Shown here piece after piece: positions 9,240-17,313 of a DNA stretch of 26,833 bases. How positions within the stretch are numbered: the stretch's first letter is position 1; the number at the start of each line of letters is the position of its first letter. The notes beneath the pieces were generated by a model, which worked only from the letters and a program-made list of their open reading frames with translations, had not been told where the DNA came from and ran no database searches. A program made the position numbers and the translations under genes. Source of the DNA: a virus; IMG/VR virus record IMGVR_UViG_3300024261_002662, positions 1-26,833 of that record. One strand, written 5' to 3'.

Positions 9240-9602
9240 CTAATCCTTAATTTGAGAGAATAAATCGTCCGGATCAATCTTATTATTTTCAGCTTCAGCC
9301 CTAGCTATTACTTCAGCTAATTTTAATAATTGCTCATTTGATTTATTCATACGTTCGAGGTATTTTGAAAGTATTGCGCCGATAGCTGCATGTTCTGCAA
9401 TTCCGGTCCTCATTTGAGTGTAGGCTTCTACAAACAAGACATGCGCATTTTGGCGGTCAAGGTTTGCATTTTCGTATATTTCTTTCCACAAGAGCTTCTT
9501 TTTATCATCTGATGAAACTAGCTCAGAAAGCATTTCTTCAAATTTTTTAGTTTTTTCTTCTATTTTTTCTATTTTTTGTAGCGCCGAGGTTAGATTATCC
9601 AT
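9240..9602 (-). CDS. small coiled-coil protein of unknown function
   Basis: A 120-residue, highly charged, probably all-helical protein. Residues 1-28 have a heptad-like Lys/Glu/Leu pattern (LTSALQKIEKIEEKTKKFEE) suggesting a coiled coil, and a second helix runs about 80-110 (ILSKYLERMNKSNEQLLKL, then AEVIARAEAENN). There is no cysteine and no membrane segment. It sits between the gp55-like sigma factor (12-nt gap) and the gp5-like gene (2-nt gap), so it is in the late-control/structural operon. I do not recognise the family; an assembly chaperone or scaffold-type role would fit but is speculation. Confidence 0.65.
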   Translation of the reverse strand: MDNLTSALQKIEKIEEKTKKFEEMLSELVSSDDKKKLLWKEIYENANLDRQNAHVLFVEAYTQMRTGIAEHAAIGAILSKYLERMNKSNEQLLKLAEVIARAEAENNKIDPDDLFSQIKD

Positions 9603-9614
9603 AATATCTCCCGT

Positions 9615-10295
9615 TTAAAATATATCAACGATTCTTTTGTCATGTACTATATCACGATAATGTTTTCTTATAGATGACATCGAGACAGATAATTTCTTTG
9701 GAGTTAGCCCAGATATCTCTCTCACGTAAACATAAATAGCTCTCTTATTTAAAAAATCTAATTGTTCAATTTTATCAAAGACTGTGATAATAGCGCTAAT
9801 ACAAAGTTTTTCATTCTCCTTAGTAACTCTACTTTTTATTATTTCTAAAACTTTTATTATTTCGTTTTTTCTATTTGCATTAATGATAATTTTATCTGGA
9901 GATTCTATTATTTGAGAATATGCTATAGAGTTTCTGTCTTTTTTAGACAAAGAAGACATATCTGATAAGCTTACATTTCTTATAACATTTTTTCGGTGTT
10001 GTCTAGAATTAATTATTAGCCAGTTTTTAGCCACAACATTGAAATAAGAAAACGCTTTTGTTCCGCGATCTTCATCCCACTTATGTATTGTTTCATAAAG
10101 GAATGATACGCAGTCAGTTTTTATATTTTCTATTTGGTTAGATCCAGCTCTAAAACCATATACGAAGATAAGACTTGCAGCTAATTTCTCAAATGCAGGG
10201 TGGATTTGCTCATTGTATAATTTTTCCCGTTCTTTGGTTGCCTCTAACTGTTGAAACTCGACTATAGAAGCCTGAGTATCTTTATTAAAGTACAT
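9615..10295 (-). CDS. gp55: late-transcription sigma factor, T4 gp55-like
   Basis: A 226-residue protein whose centre carries a sigma-70 region-2-like signature, residues about 73-96: 'KWDEDRGTKAFSYFNVVAKN' followed by 'WLIIN', comparable to the 'FDpxxGxxFxxYAxxxIR' core-binding helix. T4 gp55 is 185 aa and directs host RNA polymerase to late promoters (TATAAATA). I chose the ATG at 10295, 25 nt after the stop of the upstream gene. The reading frame also extends to 10397, but that would overlap the upstream gene by 77 nt and add a low-complexity basic stretch (MLRLYLRMFLLRIL..KKKKK) that looks like out-of-frame translation. The Shine-Dalgarno at 10295 is weak and close (AAAAAGGAAT-ATG). The C-terminal half is a helical region with no clear match. 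Late-sigma role is likely. Confidence 0.75.
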   Translation of the reverse strand: MYFNKDTQASIVEFQQLEATKEREKLYNEQIHPAFEKLAASLIFVYGFRAGSNQIENIKTDCVSFLYETIHKWDEDRGTKAFSYFNVVAKNWLIINSRQHRKNVIRNVSLSDMSSLSKKDRNSIAYSQIIESPDKIIINANRKNEIIKVLEIIKSRVTKENEKLCISAIITVFDKIEQLDFLNKRAIYVYVREISGLTPKKLSVSMSSIRKHYRDIVHDKRIVDIF

Positions 10296-10320
10296 ATTCC
10301 TTTTTTGATTAGGATTTCTT

Positions 10321-10644
10321 CTAATTTTCTTCTTTTTCTTCAAAATAAGTTTCTCCAAAATTCTTAGAAGAAACATTCTTAGATAAAGCCTCAGCAACTG
10401 ATAATATAGATTCTTTACATTCCTCTATATCTGAATGGACTTGTCTTACTTCATTGCTATCGTAAAATAAAGGTATTTCTAAAATTGAAGATATAGAATC
10501 TTGCCTTTGTTCTAAAATATCAATGCTTTCCTCTAAAGCGTCTTCTACTTTTAATAATAATAACGCAAACTTTACCATAAAAAAACTAGAAAAGCATAAT
10601 AGAAGTGCTAGAACGCTTATGATAACGATAGCGGCAATACTCAT
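10321..10644 (-). CDS. small membrane-anchored protein
   Basis: A 107-residue protein with an N-terminal hydrophobic segment, about residues 4-34 (AAIVIISVLALLLCFSSFFM), followed by a soluble acidic helical tail with a coiled-coil look (VEDALEESIDILEQRQDSI). It ends in Glu-rich 'FEEKEEN'. It starts with an ATG overlapping the stop of the upstream glycosyltransferase gene (4-nt overlap) and is followed by the sigma factor. The topology suggests a single-pass inner-membrane protein with the tail in cytoplasm or periplasm. Function is unknown. Small membrane proteins of this kind occur in many T4-like marine phages. Confidence 0.65.
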   Translation of the reverse strand: MSIAAIVIISVLALLLCFSSFFMVKFALLLLKVEDALEESIDILEQRQDSISSILEIPLFYDSNEVRQVHSDIEECKESILSVAEALSKNVSSKNFGETYFEEKEEN

Positions 10645-11801
10645 GTTAATATATCACCCAAAACACTATCGTAAATTTTGTAAACTTCATGATTATTTAA
10701 CTTTTCGCGGAGGGTGCTTTTGCCATTATTAGCCCACTCTCTTGGGATAGAACAAGATTTTCTTATTTTGCTTAATTTCCTTTTAACATCTGACTCTTTC
10801 GGGTGAGCCCAGCGACTAGATTCAATAAAAATATTGTTATCTATGCGAGATTCGTGAACGTTGACTAAATCATAATCAAAGGGTGAAAATTTAATATTGC
10901 TTAAAAAATCCATATGGCCAGACCATTTTGTTGCCATCACCGGTAAGCCTGAAGCTGCGGCTTCTAAAAGAGGTAATCCATAACCTTCTCCTCGAGTAAA
11001 AGAAACTAGAGCATTGAGTTGTTCGCTTCTGTAGAATGCCGATATTTCATCATTAGTCATAAGCCCATGCGAAAGGTAAAATTTGGGATAAGAGCCATGG
11101 CGGACTTCGTCAACAACTTTAGTTAAAAGCCTTAGCGTATTCTCTCTATCGATTGCAGTCATTCTGCCTAAGCTGGTTTTTATAACGACACCAACGTCTG
11201 GATCATCCTTGAATGTTTCACAAAGCCATTTTATTCCATAGAATGTATTCTTTCTGTCAGCTTCTGCATTTTGACCTGTAATTAAGCCAAACATCAAAAA
11301 ATTAAAATTAGTAGAAACGTCTAATTCCATAGGATCAAGCTTTTGTTCTATTAACTCCGGTAAAATATACTCTGGAACAACACAGATCTGTGTAGTTATG
11401 TCTCCTGACCTTTCAAATGTAGATTTAGTAAATTTTGATGGAACAATGACTAAGTCCATAGAATTTACACAATCAACCCAGCTTTGAGAGCATTTATCAG
11501 TTTCCACGCCAGCCGTTATACCTACGTTATATTTTGCTACGTTAGGATCCCATTCATTAGGTAACTGGACTTGGAAAGATATATCGAAAGACTTTTCAGT
11601 TGGATGACTTGAATCAATTATTTTAGAAATAAGGCCATTGTCATATTCACCATTTAAATAGAAGGTACAAATTCCCCAAGGAGTTACTTGAGCATTTAAA
11701 GTTAGATTTTCTCTCTGTAATAGATAGCTAAAAACTTGCCTTGCATGAACTCCATATCCAGCTGAATTGAGCAAAGGGCCACGAACTAATATGTTTTTCA
11801 T
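10641..11801 (-). CDS. glycosyltransferase, GT-B fold (GT4-like)
   Basis: A 386-residue GT-B enzyme. The N-terminal Rossmann half begins 'NILVRGPLLNSAGYGVHARQ' with the Gly-rich acceptor-side loop at about 13-20. The C-terminal half contains the donor-binding EX7E motif 'GEGYGLPLLEAAASGLPVMA' (E272 and E280), typical of retaining GT4 enzymes that use nucleotide sugars. Donor and acceptor cannot be predicted. The ATG at 11801 overlaps the stop of the preceding glycosyltransferase gene (4 nt) and the two are probably co-translated. It lies outside the main glycan block, on the sigma-factor side of the nuclease gene. Confidence 0.85.
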   Translation of the reverse strand: MKNILVRGPLLNSAGYGVHARQVFSYLLQRENLTLNAQVTPWGICTFYLNGEYDNGLISKIIDSSHPTEKSFDISFQVQLPNEWDPNVAKYNVGITAGVETDKCSQSWVDCVNSMDLVIVPSKFTKSTFERSGDITTQICVVPEYILPELIEQKLDPMELDVSTNFNFLMFGLITGQNAEADRKNTFYGIKWLCETFKDDPDVGVVIKTSLGRMTAIDRENTLRLLTKVVDEVRHGSYPKFYLSHGLMTNDEISAFYRSEQLNALVSFTRGEGYGLPLLEAAASGLPVMATKWSGHMDFLSNIKFSPFDYDLVNVHESRIDNNIFIESSRWAHPKESDVKRKLSKIRKSCSIPREWANNGKSTLREKLNNHEVYKIYDSVLGDILT

Positions 11802-13051
11802 ATTTCTATTAACTCAAATCGAGTCGTAGTCGATTTGCCTTCCTTCCAGTTTTCAACTGTTTTAGCCAGTGTTGAATCCCAATCATCAATAGTCTTTTGA
11901 TGATTAAACTCAGATTTAGCGTAGTCTTCGCATTTTTTACTTAGCTTCGCTTTTTCTGCCGATGGCATTGTATACATTTTTAATATAGCGTCAGAAACAG
12001 TATCAGTAGAAACATAATCCTCATATATATAAGGAACGTTTTGTGAACCTACTAGAGAACTTAATTCAACTTCTAATGCAATGCCATTTTGTGACTCGTC
12101 TCTATGATCCACGACTTGTCTGGTTAATCCGCCTGTCTTAATAGCTATTATAGGTGTTCCAACTTGCAATGATTCTAAGGTTCCTAAACCGAAACCTTCA
12201 GCATAAGAAATATTTATAGAGCAATCAGCTACGTTATGCAAAATATTCATCTCTTGAAAACCTACTCTCTCAGTAGAAAAAATAACATTTTCAACAATTC
12301 CAAACATCTTAGCAACTTCCGTTAAGTCCGGGCCTTCTTGATCATAGGGATCAGTGTGCATTATTAAAGTTGCTGGTTTTCTTTCAGCAACATTATCAAT
12401 TTTATTTAAAAATTTTGACCAAGATTCTAAGATGTCTGCTGGTCTTTTTCTTTTAGCGTTTCTATTTACCCAAAATAAAACAAAATCATTAGCCTTGTTT
12501 TCTCCTAGAAGCTTAACTTTGTGCTGCTTCGTTGCCATAGGATCTAATCTATAAAAAACTTCACTAGGTAAAGAGTGAGGGATAAAGTTAGTTCTCTCTG
12601 GCCAGCGCTCTTTTACTTGAGTATATGTGTGGTGGCTATGACAATTAATCAAATCGGTAGACTTATAGAACATATCATTAAAATCTGGATACGGTTTATT
12701 ATCCCAAACATGCCAATATGCAATTGGACAAATTTGATGAATTTCATCCTCTATTTGCCAAAGCCAAACAAAAAATCTAGGATCAGTAAAAAGCAAAATA
12801 ATATCTGGTTTTTCACTAGCTAATAAAGACCTAATCATTTCTGGAGTTCCAAAACCATCAACAGGTTTTATTAAGAAATCTTCAGCAACTTTTGTTAACG
12901 AATAATCGTCGTGTTTAATAGCTGCGCCTAATTGTCTTACCGTCCAGCGACCTTTGTCAACCAAACCATTAGCTAAGAATCTAGATTGCACTCCAACTCC
13001 GGAAGGACTTAAAGCGTGATCAGAAAGCATTAATATTTTATATTTTTCCAT
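11798..13051 (-). CDS. glycosyltransferase, GT-B fold (GT4-like)
   Basis: A GT-B glycosyltransferase of 417 residues from the ATG at 13051 (MEKYKILMLSDHALSPSGVG), a usual GT4 N-terminus. The EX7E motif is 'AEGFGLGTLESLQVGTPIIA' (about E285 and E293), and the N-domain has 'SGVGVQSRFLANGL'. An in-frame TTG at 13072 would overlap the nuclease stop as TTGA and add seven residues. I prefer the ATG, but TTGA overlaps are used at two other junctions in this window, so the longer form remains possible. Paired with the next glycosyltransferase by a 4-nt overlap. Substrates are unknown. Confidence 0.85.
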   Translation of the reverse strand: MEKYKILMLSDHALSPSGVGVQSRFLANGLVDKGRWTVRQLGAAIKHDDYSLTKVAEDFLIKPVDGFGTPEMIRSLLASEKPDIILLFTDPRFFVWLWQIEDEIHQICPIAYWHVWDNKPYPDFNDMFYKSTDLINCHSHHTYTQVKERWPERTNFIPHSLPSEVFYRLDPMATKQHKVKLLGENKANDFVLFWVNRNAKRKRPADILESWSKFLNKIDNVAERKPATLIMHTDPYDQEGPDLTEVAKMFGIVENVIFSTERVGFQEMNILHNVADCSINISYAEGFGLGTLESLQVGTPIIAIKTGGLTRQVVDHRDESQNGIALEVELSSLVGSQNVPYIYEDYVSTDTVSDAILKMYTMPSAEKAKLSKKCEDYAKSEFNHQKTIDDWDSTLAKTVENWKEGKSTTTRFELIEI

Positions 13052-13068
13052 TATACCAAAACCTAAAA

Positions 13069-13947
13069 TCAACTACCAGTGCAGTGTTCAGTACCTTTAT
13101 AGTCACAAAATAAACAAGAGTTCCTATTTTTTAAAAATAAGCCTCTCTTCATAGATAAAACCATGCTTCTTAAAATAGAAGTACATTTATCTTCAGCTTT
13201 GGGGCCGACTGAAACTTTTATTAATTCGCAAGTTTTCCCTCGAGGCGCGCCTCTCTTTAAAAGCACAAAACCACATCTTACAGATTTTATATCGATATTG
13301 TTTTTTGTTCTCCAAAAATGCTTATAAAGAGCAATTTGTGCCCAAGTTAAAACGTCCCTTCTTTTGCTAGCGTACCAGCCTTTATCACCAGCAGTTTTCC
13401 AATCGATGACCCAATATACTTCATTACCTTTTTTGTCTTTTGTTTTTATAAGGGCGTCAATAAACCCTTTAAAATATGCTCCAACTGCGGGCACTGGTTC
13501 ATACAGTTGTTCCTCAGCAGAAATTACTTCATAATCACCAAATTCGTTTTTTAAAAAATCTGGTATTTCTTCCAAGCTGAGTTTGGCGTAGTCTAACCAA
13601 GTGTCTATATAAACATGTGACTTTGGTTTCCAGCCATTTGATGCCCTATGAGCTGCTTGCTTATCAATAAAGTCTTTTGAGTCAAATCCATGAGTTTTCC
13701 ACTCTTGCCTAATTTCTTGTAACGCAGAATCGACGTCCATTTTTCCTGTTAGTAAAAAATTCTCTATCCCATTATGTACAGCGGTACCATATGAAAGGTA
13801 GGGAGACATTTCAAACATATTGATCTTATCAATGTATGCTAGCTTATGGCGCCACGGACACTCTTTCCAGTTTCTAATCTCAGAGTATGATACGTGAGGT
13901 TTATGATTGGGTAATATTGGTAATTCGTTATTTTGTTCTATAGACAT
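13069..13947 (-). CDS. Cas4/RecB-like PD-(D/E)XK nuclease with probable Fe-S cluster
   Basis: A 292-residue nuclease. Visible PD-(D/E)XK motifs are H58 ('YGTAVHNGIE'), D164 ('KGFIDAL'), D182-x-K184 ('VIDWKTA') and Q204 ('WAQIALYKH'). One cysteine near the start (C30 in 'KECPWRHKL') and three at the end (C278, C281, C289; 'SCLFCDYKGTEHC') have the layout of the Fe-S cluster of Cas4 and AddB nucleases. Members of this family process DNA ends or single strands. No CRISPR array or Cas1/2 is nearby, so a role in phage DNA recombination, replication or host-DNA degradation is more likely. It sits among glycan genes, with a 15-nt gap after gmd. Confidence 0.85.
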   Translation of the reverse strand: MSIEQNNELPILPNHKPHVSYSEIRNWKECPWRHKLAYIDKINMFEMSPYLSYGTAVHNGIENFLLTGKMDVDSALQEIRQEWKTHGFDSKDFIDKQAAHRASNGWKPKSHVYIDTWLDYAKLSLEEIPDFLKNEFGDYEVISAEEQLYEPVPAVGAYFKGFIDALIKTKDKKGNEVYWVIDWKTAGDKGWYASKRRDVLTWAQIALYKHFWRTKNNIDIKSVRCGFVLLKRGAPRGKTCELIKVSVGPKAEDKCTSILRSMVLSMKRGLFLKNRNSCLFCDYKGTEHCTGS

Positions 13948-13962
13948 TAATTAATTATAACT

Positions 13963-14934
13963 CTATATTTTGCTTTTTACATAACTTAAGTCTGATTCGT
14001 ACATAATTTTAGCTAGAGATTTAAAATCAGTTTTAGCTTGCCAATTTAATATTTTTTTTGCTTTAGAAGCGTCTCCCAATAAGTGCGGGACTTCGTGGGG
14101 TCGAAATAATCTTTCATCAGTTTCCACAAAATCGCCTATAGAAAGATCAGCAATATCGAATACTTCTTCTAACCAGTTTTTTACTGTATGAGATTTACCA
14201 GTAGCTATAACATAATCGTCAGGCGTTGGATGCTGCATCATTAAGTGCATTGCTCTTACATAATCTTTTGCATATCCCCAGTCTCTCATAGCATCTAAGT
14301 TTCCTAAGCATAGTTTGTCCTGCAACCCTAACTTGATCCTAGCTGCGGCTAGAGTAATTTTTCTAGTTACAAAAGTCTCACCGCGTCGAGGAGATTCATG
14401 ATTGAATAATATTCCGCTACATGCGAATATATTATAAGACTCTCTATAATTTCTAGTAAGATGATGGGAATAAACTTTAGCACATGCGTATGGGCTAGCT
14501 GGTTGTAACTTAGTATTCTCGTTTTGGGGTACCTCGGGATTATCACCAAACATCTCTGAAGAACTTGCTTGATAGAATTTGATATTTCTATTTGTATTTC
14601 TAATAGCTTCAAGCACGTTCGTTACGCCAGTGACTATAGTATTAGTAGTAGATAATGGGGTGTCAAAACTAACGCGAACATGAGATTGAGCTGCTAAATT
14701 ATAGATTTCATCTGGATTATATTTATTGATAATTCGGTAAATTACGCCTGGATCATCTAATTCGAAGTATTCTAAATTAAAGTTTTTATGTGCGAATATG
14801 TGATCAATTCTATCAGTGCAAATTACGCTAGTTCTTCTCTTTAGACCAACAACCCTATATCCTATATTAATAAGATGCTCAGCTAAATAAGAGCCATCTT
14901 GTCCGGTTACGCCGGTTATAATCGCAGTCTTCAA
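13963..14934 (-). CDS. gmd: GDP-mannose 4,6-dehydratase
   Basis: A 323-residue short-chain dehydrogenase that converts GDP-D-mannose to GDP-4-keto-6-deoxymannose, the first step to GDP-L-fucose. The NADP-binding motif TGVTGQDG is at 7-14, the catalytic Ser/Thr-x-Glu at 125-127 ('ASSSEMFG') and the Tyr-x3-Lys pair at Y149/K153 ('PYACAK'). 'NHESPRRGETFVTRKI' is highly characteristic of Gmd. Length is close to normal (about 345-370). The start is a forced TTG at 14934: the protein begins right at the Rossmann motif, an AGGGG Shine-Dalgarno lies seven bases upstream, and it overlaps the fcl stop as TTGA. It directly follows fcl, its pathway partner. Confidence 0.95.
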   Translation of the reverse strand: MKTAIITGVTGQDGSYLAEHLINIGYRVVGLKRRTSVICTDRIDHIFAHKNFNLEYFELDDPGVIYRIINKYNPDEIYNLAAQSHVRVSFDTPLSTTNTIVTGVTNVLEAIRNTNRNIKFYQASSSEMFGDNPEVPQNENTKLQPASPYACAKVYSHHLTRNYRESYNIFACSGILFNHESPRRGETFVTRKITLAAARIKLGLQDKLCLGNLDAMRDWGYAKDYVRAMHLMMQHPTPDDYVIATGKSHTVKNWLEEVFDIADLSIGDFVETDERLFRPHEVPHLLGDASKAKKILNWQAKTDFKSLAKIMYESDLSYVKSKI

Positions 14935-15875
14935 TCAATTCCCCTAATTTTTGGATAGTTTTCTAAAAACCATTTTGTAGTCTTTTTTAAGCCCAGCCTA
15001 AGGTTTGTATAATTGGTATCATATTTTAAACTGTCCATTTTTTCAGAAGATGAGGGTTTTCTATCTTGACCATTCATTTTTTTTGATTCCCATTTTATCC
15101 TCAAATTTAGCTCTAAAATAGAGAGTATGTCGTTAGCAACTTCGCTTATCGAATATTCCCTGCTGCTATTGCCGATGTTGATTACACCTTCAATATTTTT
15201 TTTCTTTAACAAAAAAGCAATAATGTCAGGGATATCGTTAGCAAAAGTAAATTCTCGTTTAGGAGTACCATCTCCCCACAAACTTAAGACACGTTTATTT
15301 TTATTAGAAGCTTCATAAGCTTTTAAAATTATACCAGGTATCACGTGTGAATTGTTGGGATCAAAGTTGTCGTTTATTCCATATAAATTATTTGGAGATA
15401 CACAAAAGTAATTAAAACCTTTTTGTTTGCTAATCGCTTGTGAATGAATATCCAACATTCTTTTAGCGTAAGCATAAAACATATTAGATTTGTGAGGAGA
15501 ACCGTTATGAATATTCGATTCTTGCAACGGGTAAGTAGAATTATCTGGGTAGATGCATGTAGACAAAAAAGATATGCATTTTTTTATTTTTGCATTTTTA
15601 GCAGCATCTAATACATTGGTATTTATCTGGATATTTTCGCTATAAAATTCATGAGGATAAGTCATATTAGCCTTTATACCGCCAACTTTAGCAGCAGTAT
15701 GGACGACAGCATCTACTTTTTGAGAATTAAAAAATTCGAAAGTTTTTCTTCTGTCTAAAAAGTTAACGCCACCTTGCGATGGACTGGGTACTACCTCCCA
15801 ATCGAAACCTTTTATTTTGGAGCTAGAAAAAGCTGTGCCAACCAACCCTGAACCTCCTGTAACTAATACTTTCAT
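14931..15875 (-). CDS. fcl: GDP-L-fucose synthase (epimerase/reductase)
   Basis: A 314-residue enzyme that turns GDP-4-keto-6-deoxymannose into GDP-L-fucose. Its Rossmann motif is GGSGLVG at 7-13. The catalytic Ser and Cys sit in 'LSTCIYP' (S105, C107), the Tyr-x3-Lys pair at Y134/K138 ('FYAYAKRM'), and a conserved His at 177 ('SHVIPG'). The 'GDGTPKREFTFANDI' segment (about 201-215) is typical of GDP-fucose synthases. ATG at 15875 overlaps the cytidylyltransferase stop by 4 nt. Together with Gmd it supplies the donor for the GT11 fucosyltransferase at 22945-23727 in the same cassette. Confidence 0.93.
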   Translation of the reverse strand: MKVLVTGGSGLVGTAFSSSKIKGFDWEVVPSPSQGGVNFLDRRKTFEFFNSQKVDAVVHTAAKVGGIKANMTYPHEFYSENIQINTNVLDAAKNAKIKKCISFLSTCIYPDNSTYPLQESNIHNGSPHKSNMFYAYAKRMLDIHSQAISKQKGFNYFCVSPNNLYGINDNFDPNNSHVIPGIILKAYEASNKNKRVLSLWGDGTPKREFTFANDIPDIIAFLLKKKNIEGVINIGNSSREYSISEVANDILSILELNLRIKWESKKMNGQDRKPSSSEKMDSLKYDTNYTNLRLGLKKTTKWFLENYPKIRGID

Positions 15876-16522
15876 TTTGTTCTTCTTTCGTATAGCATTT
15901 CCGCGATTTCGAAGTCTATTTCTTCGTCAATATCTATCGCTTGAATATTATCGATAATATAGGGGTAGAAATTATTGCCTATAATGCTCTTTTTATTGAT
16001 TAAAATATCTTTAGGGATGACACTTACTGCGAAATTTAAACCCAAATATTCTGGTAAGTCTTGAGATCTAGGGTGGGATGTAGGATCATAATTCAGCGGC
16101 CGGCCCATATGCCACAAATATTCCCTAACAGTGTGCGTTGTTGATATGGAATCATATTTGGCTTCTAAATTATTCCAAAGACTGCATATGTCTTTATAAG
16201 TCTTATCCGTGACTAATGGATTAGTTACATTGACATACATTATTATATCTGAATCTATGTTTTCAGCCATGTTTTTCCAAACTTCGTTCATAGGTATGCT
16301 ACTGGAAGCATAGTAAGCATCCCTCTTAATAGGGGTTGCTCCTAATCTTTTAGCGACGCTCAGCATATAGTCACAATCTGAATTAACGCAAATTTCCTCA
16401 ATAGCATCAATCCTCTTTAACTGATTAATTTTTATCTCTAAGAGTGAAGAATTTGCAAAAGGTCGAATATTCTTATTCGTCACTCTTTGTGATCCCTGTC
16501 TTACTGGTATTAAGGCTTTCAT
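15872..16522 (-). CDS. acylneuraminate-type cytidylyltransferase (CMP-sugar synthetase)
   Basis: A 216-residue enzyme of the NeuA/PseF/LegF family, which joins CTP to a nonulosonic acid to give a CMP-sugar. The nucleotide-binding N-terminus is 'ALIPVRQGSQRVTNKNIRPF' (3-22), with R8 and R13. 'NSD' (47-49) replaces the usual S/T-D-D; 'NVTNPLVT' is at 98-105; and the C-terminal 'DIDEEIDFEIAEML' (197-210) carries the family's conserved acidic residues. Whether the substrate is sialic, legionaminic, pseudaminic or another acid cannot be told. No NeuB-type synthase is in the window, so the sugar acid may come from the host or from another locus. It overlaps the downstream fcl and the upstream GT29-like gene by 4 nt each. 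Confidence 0.85.
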   Translation of the reverse strand: MKALIPVRQGSQRVTNKNIRPFANSSLLEIKINQLKRIDAIEEICVNSDCDYMLSVAKRLGATPIKRDAYYASSSIPMNEVWKNMAENIDSDIIMYVNVTNPLVTDKTYKDICSLWNNLEAKYDSISTTHTVREYLWHMGRPLNYDPTSHPRSQDLPEYLGLNFAVSVIPKDILINKKSIIGNNFYPYIIDNIQAIDIDEEIDFEIAEMLYERRTK

Positions 16523-17313
16523 GATTGATTTAAAGACTCCTTAAAACTTTCATATTTTTTATCGCTTAAAAATTCTTTAAGCTTCTCGTCAACACAAATT
16601 CTATCGTCTTTTCTAAAAATGTTATACTTGAAATATTTGAATTGTAAATCTGGATTGTGTCGATCTAGCTTTCCTTCTGCAGTTTTTCCGTCATGTGTTT
16701 TTTCCCAATCTTCGATTGTTTCCTTAGAATAAAGCGAATTTAAATAGTTTTCCTTGTATAAGGAGCGATAAAAATCTATTCCCGTTATGTAGAGCTCTCG
16801 AAGAGGCAGACTAACTAAATCTATGATAGCAGAAAACCCCCCGTTGGGACGTAAAGTCTCTTTCCTTATTGACATATAGGGTTCATCCGGTAATATCCTG
16901 ACGTTTGCGTCTTGAGATATCTTTGCTAGGGGGTTAATAAATCTAGAAAAAAACCACTCCGCTTTTGGATAAGTAGAAACAACATACTTGACTTCATTTT
17001 TTAAAATATCTTCTCTTAGCTGAATCGAATTTTGACTCATGGATATTAGCCTTTTGTCGCCATCATCGATTATAATATCACCAGGTAAAACATCGTTAGT
17101 TTCATCATTGTCTGTATATAATACATCAACCCTCGAACCATAAAATTTCCTCATCTCTGGATGAACGTAGAAAGATTTAACTCGGCAAACTATATCATAG
17201 CTATCTATTAAATTTCCCTGTTCTATATCTTGGATAGATTTCGCTGGACCTACTAGAGCTACCTTTTTATCTCTTACGAATTCTACAAAATCTTCATTCC
17301 TAACCAGTGGCAT
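16519..17313 (-). CDS. GT29-like (sialyltransferase-like) glycosyltransferase
   Basis: A 264-residue protein with two segments resembling the GT29 sialyl motifs. Motif-L-like, about 17-66: 'KVALVGPAKSI', 'LIDSYDIVCRVK', 'YGSRVDVLY'. Motif-S-like, about 156-182: 'PNGGFSAIIDLVSLPLRELY' then 'ITGIDFY'. A later 'HNPDLQ' (H219) is in the place of the HxxxxE motif, with Q instead of E. GT29 enzymes use CMP-sialic acid. Here the gene lies between two CMP-sugar synthetase genes, KdsB-like before it and NeuA-like after it, which fits a CMP-sugar donor. It starts 1 nt from the KdsB stop. No membrane anchor is visible, unlike eukaryotic GT29. Confidence 0.7.
   Translation of the reverse strand: MPLVRNEDFVEFVRDKKVALVGPAKSIQDIEQGNLIDSYDIVCRVKSFYVHPEMRKFYGSRVDVLYTDNDETNDVLPGDIIIDDGDKRLISMSQNSIQLREDILKNEVKYVVSTYPKAEWFFSRFINPLAKISQDANVRILPDEPYMSIRKETLRPNGGFSAIIDLVSLPLRELYITGIDFYRSLYKENYLNSLYSKETIEDWEKTHDGKTAEGKLDRHNPDLQFKYFKYNIFRKDDRICVDEKLKEFLSDKKYESFKESLNQS

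Noticed and set aside
10296-10397. N-terminal extension of the gp55-like protein to 10397
   Set aside because: It overlaps the upstream gene by 77 nt and encodes a low-complexity Leu/Lys stretch. The ATG at 10295 follows the upstream stop closely and fits the compact gene spacing.
12211-12218. Exact TATAAATA late-promoter match on the minus strand
   Set aside because: It lies in the middle of a glycosyltransferase coding region, about 410 bases before the next start. In AT-rich DNA this octamer is expected by chance.
13069-13947. Cas4-like nuclease as sign of a CRISPR system
   Set aside because: No repeat-spacer array and no Cas1, Cas2 or effector genes anywhere in the window.
14367-14612. 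81-codon minus-strand frame inside gmd
   Set aside because: Overlaps the conserved gmd frame completely and has no recognisable features.
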